Part shown: positions 5,955-6,187 of the stretch, piece after piece
Layout: the number at the start of each line of letters is the position of its first letter
Numbering within the stretch: the stretch's first letter is position 1
Assembly (NCBI GenBank): GCA_021819345.1
Contig: JAKARG010000202.1
Location: 1 to 6,187 of the forward strand
Reading direction: 5' to 3'
DNA from: Actinomycetes bacterium
Lineage (GTDB): Bacteria; Actinomycetota; Acidimicrobiia; Acidimicrobiales; Palsa-688
DNA: 6,187 nt
Program-made: the position numbers and the translations under genes
The notes under the pieces: generated by a model
Databases searched by the model: none
Told to the model about the DNA's origin: nothing
The model's input: only the letters and a program-made list of their open reading frames with translations

Positions 5955-6001
5955 TTGACCGGTTGCAGAAAAGCCGCTACCCCACCCCAGGTGGGTAGGC
6001 T
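5955..6001 (+). promoter_or_regulatory. Promoter region of the CsoR-like gene
   Basis: TTGACC (5955-5960) is a reasonable -35 hexamer. With a 17-base spacer it would pair with TACCCC (5978-5983), a poor -10. TAGGCT (5996-6001) is a better -10 by sequence but lacks a properly spaced -35. Either way the dyad 5977-5998 overlaps the core promoter, as expected for a repressor site. Confidence 0.4.
5977..5998. promoter_or_regulatory. Candidate CsoR/CstR-family operator
   Basis: CTACCC (5977-5982) mirrors GGGTAG (5993-5998), and ACC (5984-5986) mirrors GGT (5990-5992) if one C is bulged, giving a 9-bp dyad with a C-rich left half and a G-rich right half. CsoR-family repressors are known to bind TACCC...GGGTA-type sites, and this one lies 22 bases before the start of a CsoR-family gene, so negative autoregulation is likely. 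Confidence 0.55.
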
Positions 6002-6020
6002 TAGAAGTGAGGTGAGGAAG

Positions 6021-6187
6021 ATGATCGATCGGTACAAGCGCGACGTGCTGCTGCGGTTGAAGACGGTGCGCGGGCATCTCGACGCGGTGATCGCCATGGT
6101 CGAGCGCGAGGAGTACTGCCCCGAGGTGATGAAGCAGGTGGGGGCGGTGCAGGCGTCGCTCGAGAAGGCGAACCGGGTGCTGCTGGC
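6021..6187 (+). CDS. CsoR/CstR-family repressor, N-terminal part
   Basis: The first 55 codons of a gene that runs off the right edge. The translation begins MIDRYKRDVLLRLKTVRGHL and continues with the family pattern: a first helix with LRTVRGHL-type residues, then VEREEYCPEVMKQVGAVQASLEKANRVLL. Cys33 within EEYC is the conserved first cysteine used for Cu(I) in CsoR or for persulfide in CstR. The residues that tell these apart (the second helix His/Cys pair) lie beyond the window. These proteins are small all-helical tetramers that release their operator when they bind copper, other metals, formaldehyde or sulfane sulfur. AGGTG (6010-6014) ends 6 bases before the ATG and serves as ribosome binding site. 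The sulfur gene context favours the persulfide-sensing branch; copper sensing remains possible. Confidence 0.85.
   Translation, partial: MIDRYKRDVLLRLKTVRGHLDAVIAMVEREEYCPEVMKQVGAVQASLEKANRVLL

Noticed and set aside
4970..6097. A 375-codon minus-strand open frame
   Set aside because: Most of it is antisense to the MFS transporter and its start lies antisense to the CsoR-like gene. Only the intergenic part (5810-5989) looks protein-like, and that is reported separately as a weak finding.
1..6187. Insertion sequences, tRNA genes, attachment sites or CRISPR arrays
   Set aside because: I found no transposase motif, no tRNA-like cloverleaf, no terminal inverted repeats and no spaced repeat array in the window.

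Overview
The window is GC-rich, with strong C/G bias at third codon positions, GTG starts and one near-leaderless promoter. This fits a high-GC actinobacterium (Actinomycetota); I cannot place it more finely. Every supported gene is on the + strand.

Layout: (1) bases 1-139 hold the last 45 codons of an unrecognised gene whose stop overlaps the next start (ATGA). (2) 136-1530 encodes a CoA-disulfide/polysulfide reductase-like flavoprotein. (3) 1531-2081 is a very GC-rich, gene-free spacer with hairpins, a G-quadruplex-type motif and a 7-bp tandem repeat. (4) 2082-2843 encodes an ArsR-type winged helix fused to a rhodanese domain, with a promoter directly against its start codon. (5) 2935-4404 encodes a persulfide dioxygenase-like metallo-beta-lactamase fold followed by one degenerate and one intact rhodanese domain and a short His/Glu-rich repeat tail. 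(6) 4394-5779 encodes a 12-helix MFS transporter that overlaps the previous gene. (7) A GC-rich hairpin follows, then a spacer with a dyad resembling a CsoR-family operator. (8) 6021 to the window edge is the start of a CsoR/CstR-family repressor.

Taken together this looks like a sulfide/persulfide (sulfane sulfur) handling locus. The parts resemble those of the staphylococcal cst system (CstR repressor, CstB dioxygenase-rhodanese, a sulfur-oxyanion permease) plus a CoA-disulfide reductase, but they are arranged differently. There are two possible sulfur-responsive regulators (ArsR-rhodanese and CsoR-like), an MFS protein where the cst system has TauE, and a dioxygenase-like domain in which the usual aspartate metal ligand reads as glycine. 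A box CTATMCTCAA is shared by the promoters of the ArsR-rhodanese and dioxygenase-rhodanese genes and may be a common regulatory element. The functional assignments rest on motif reading only; substrates and regulation are inferred.
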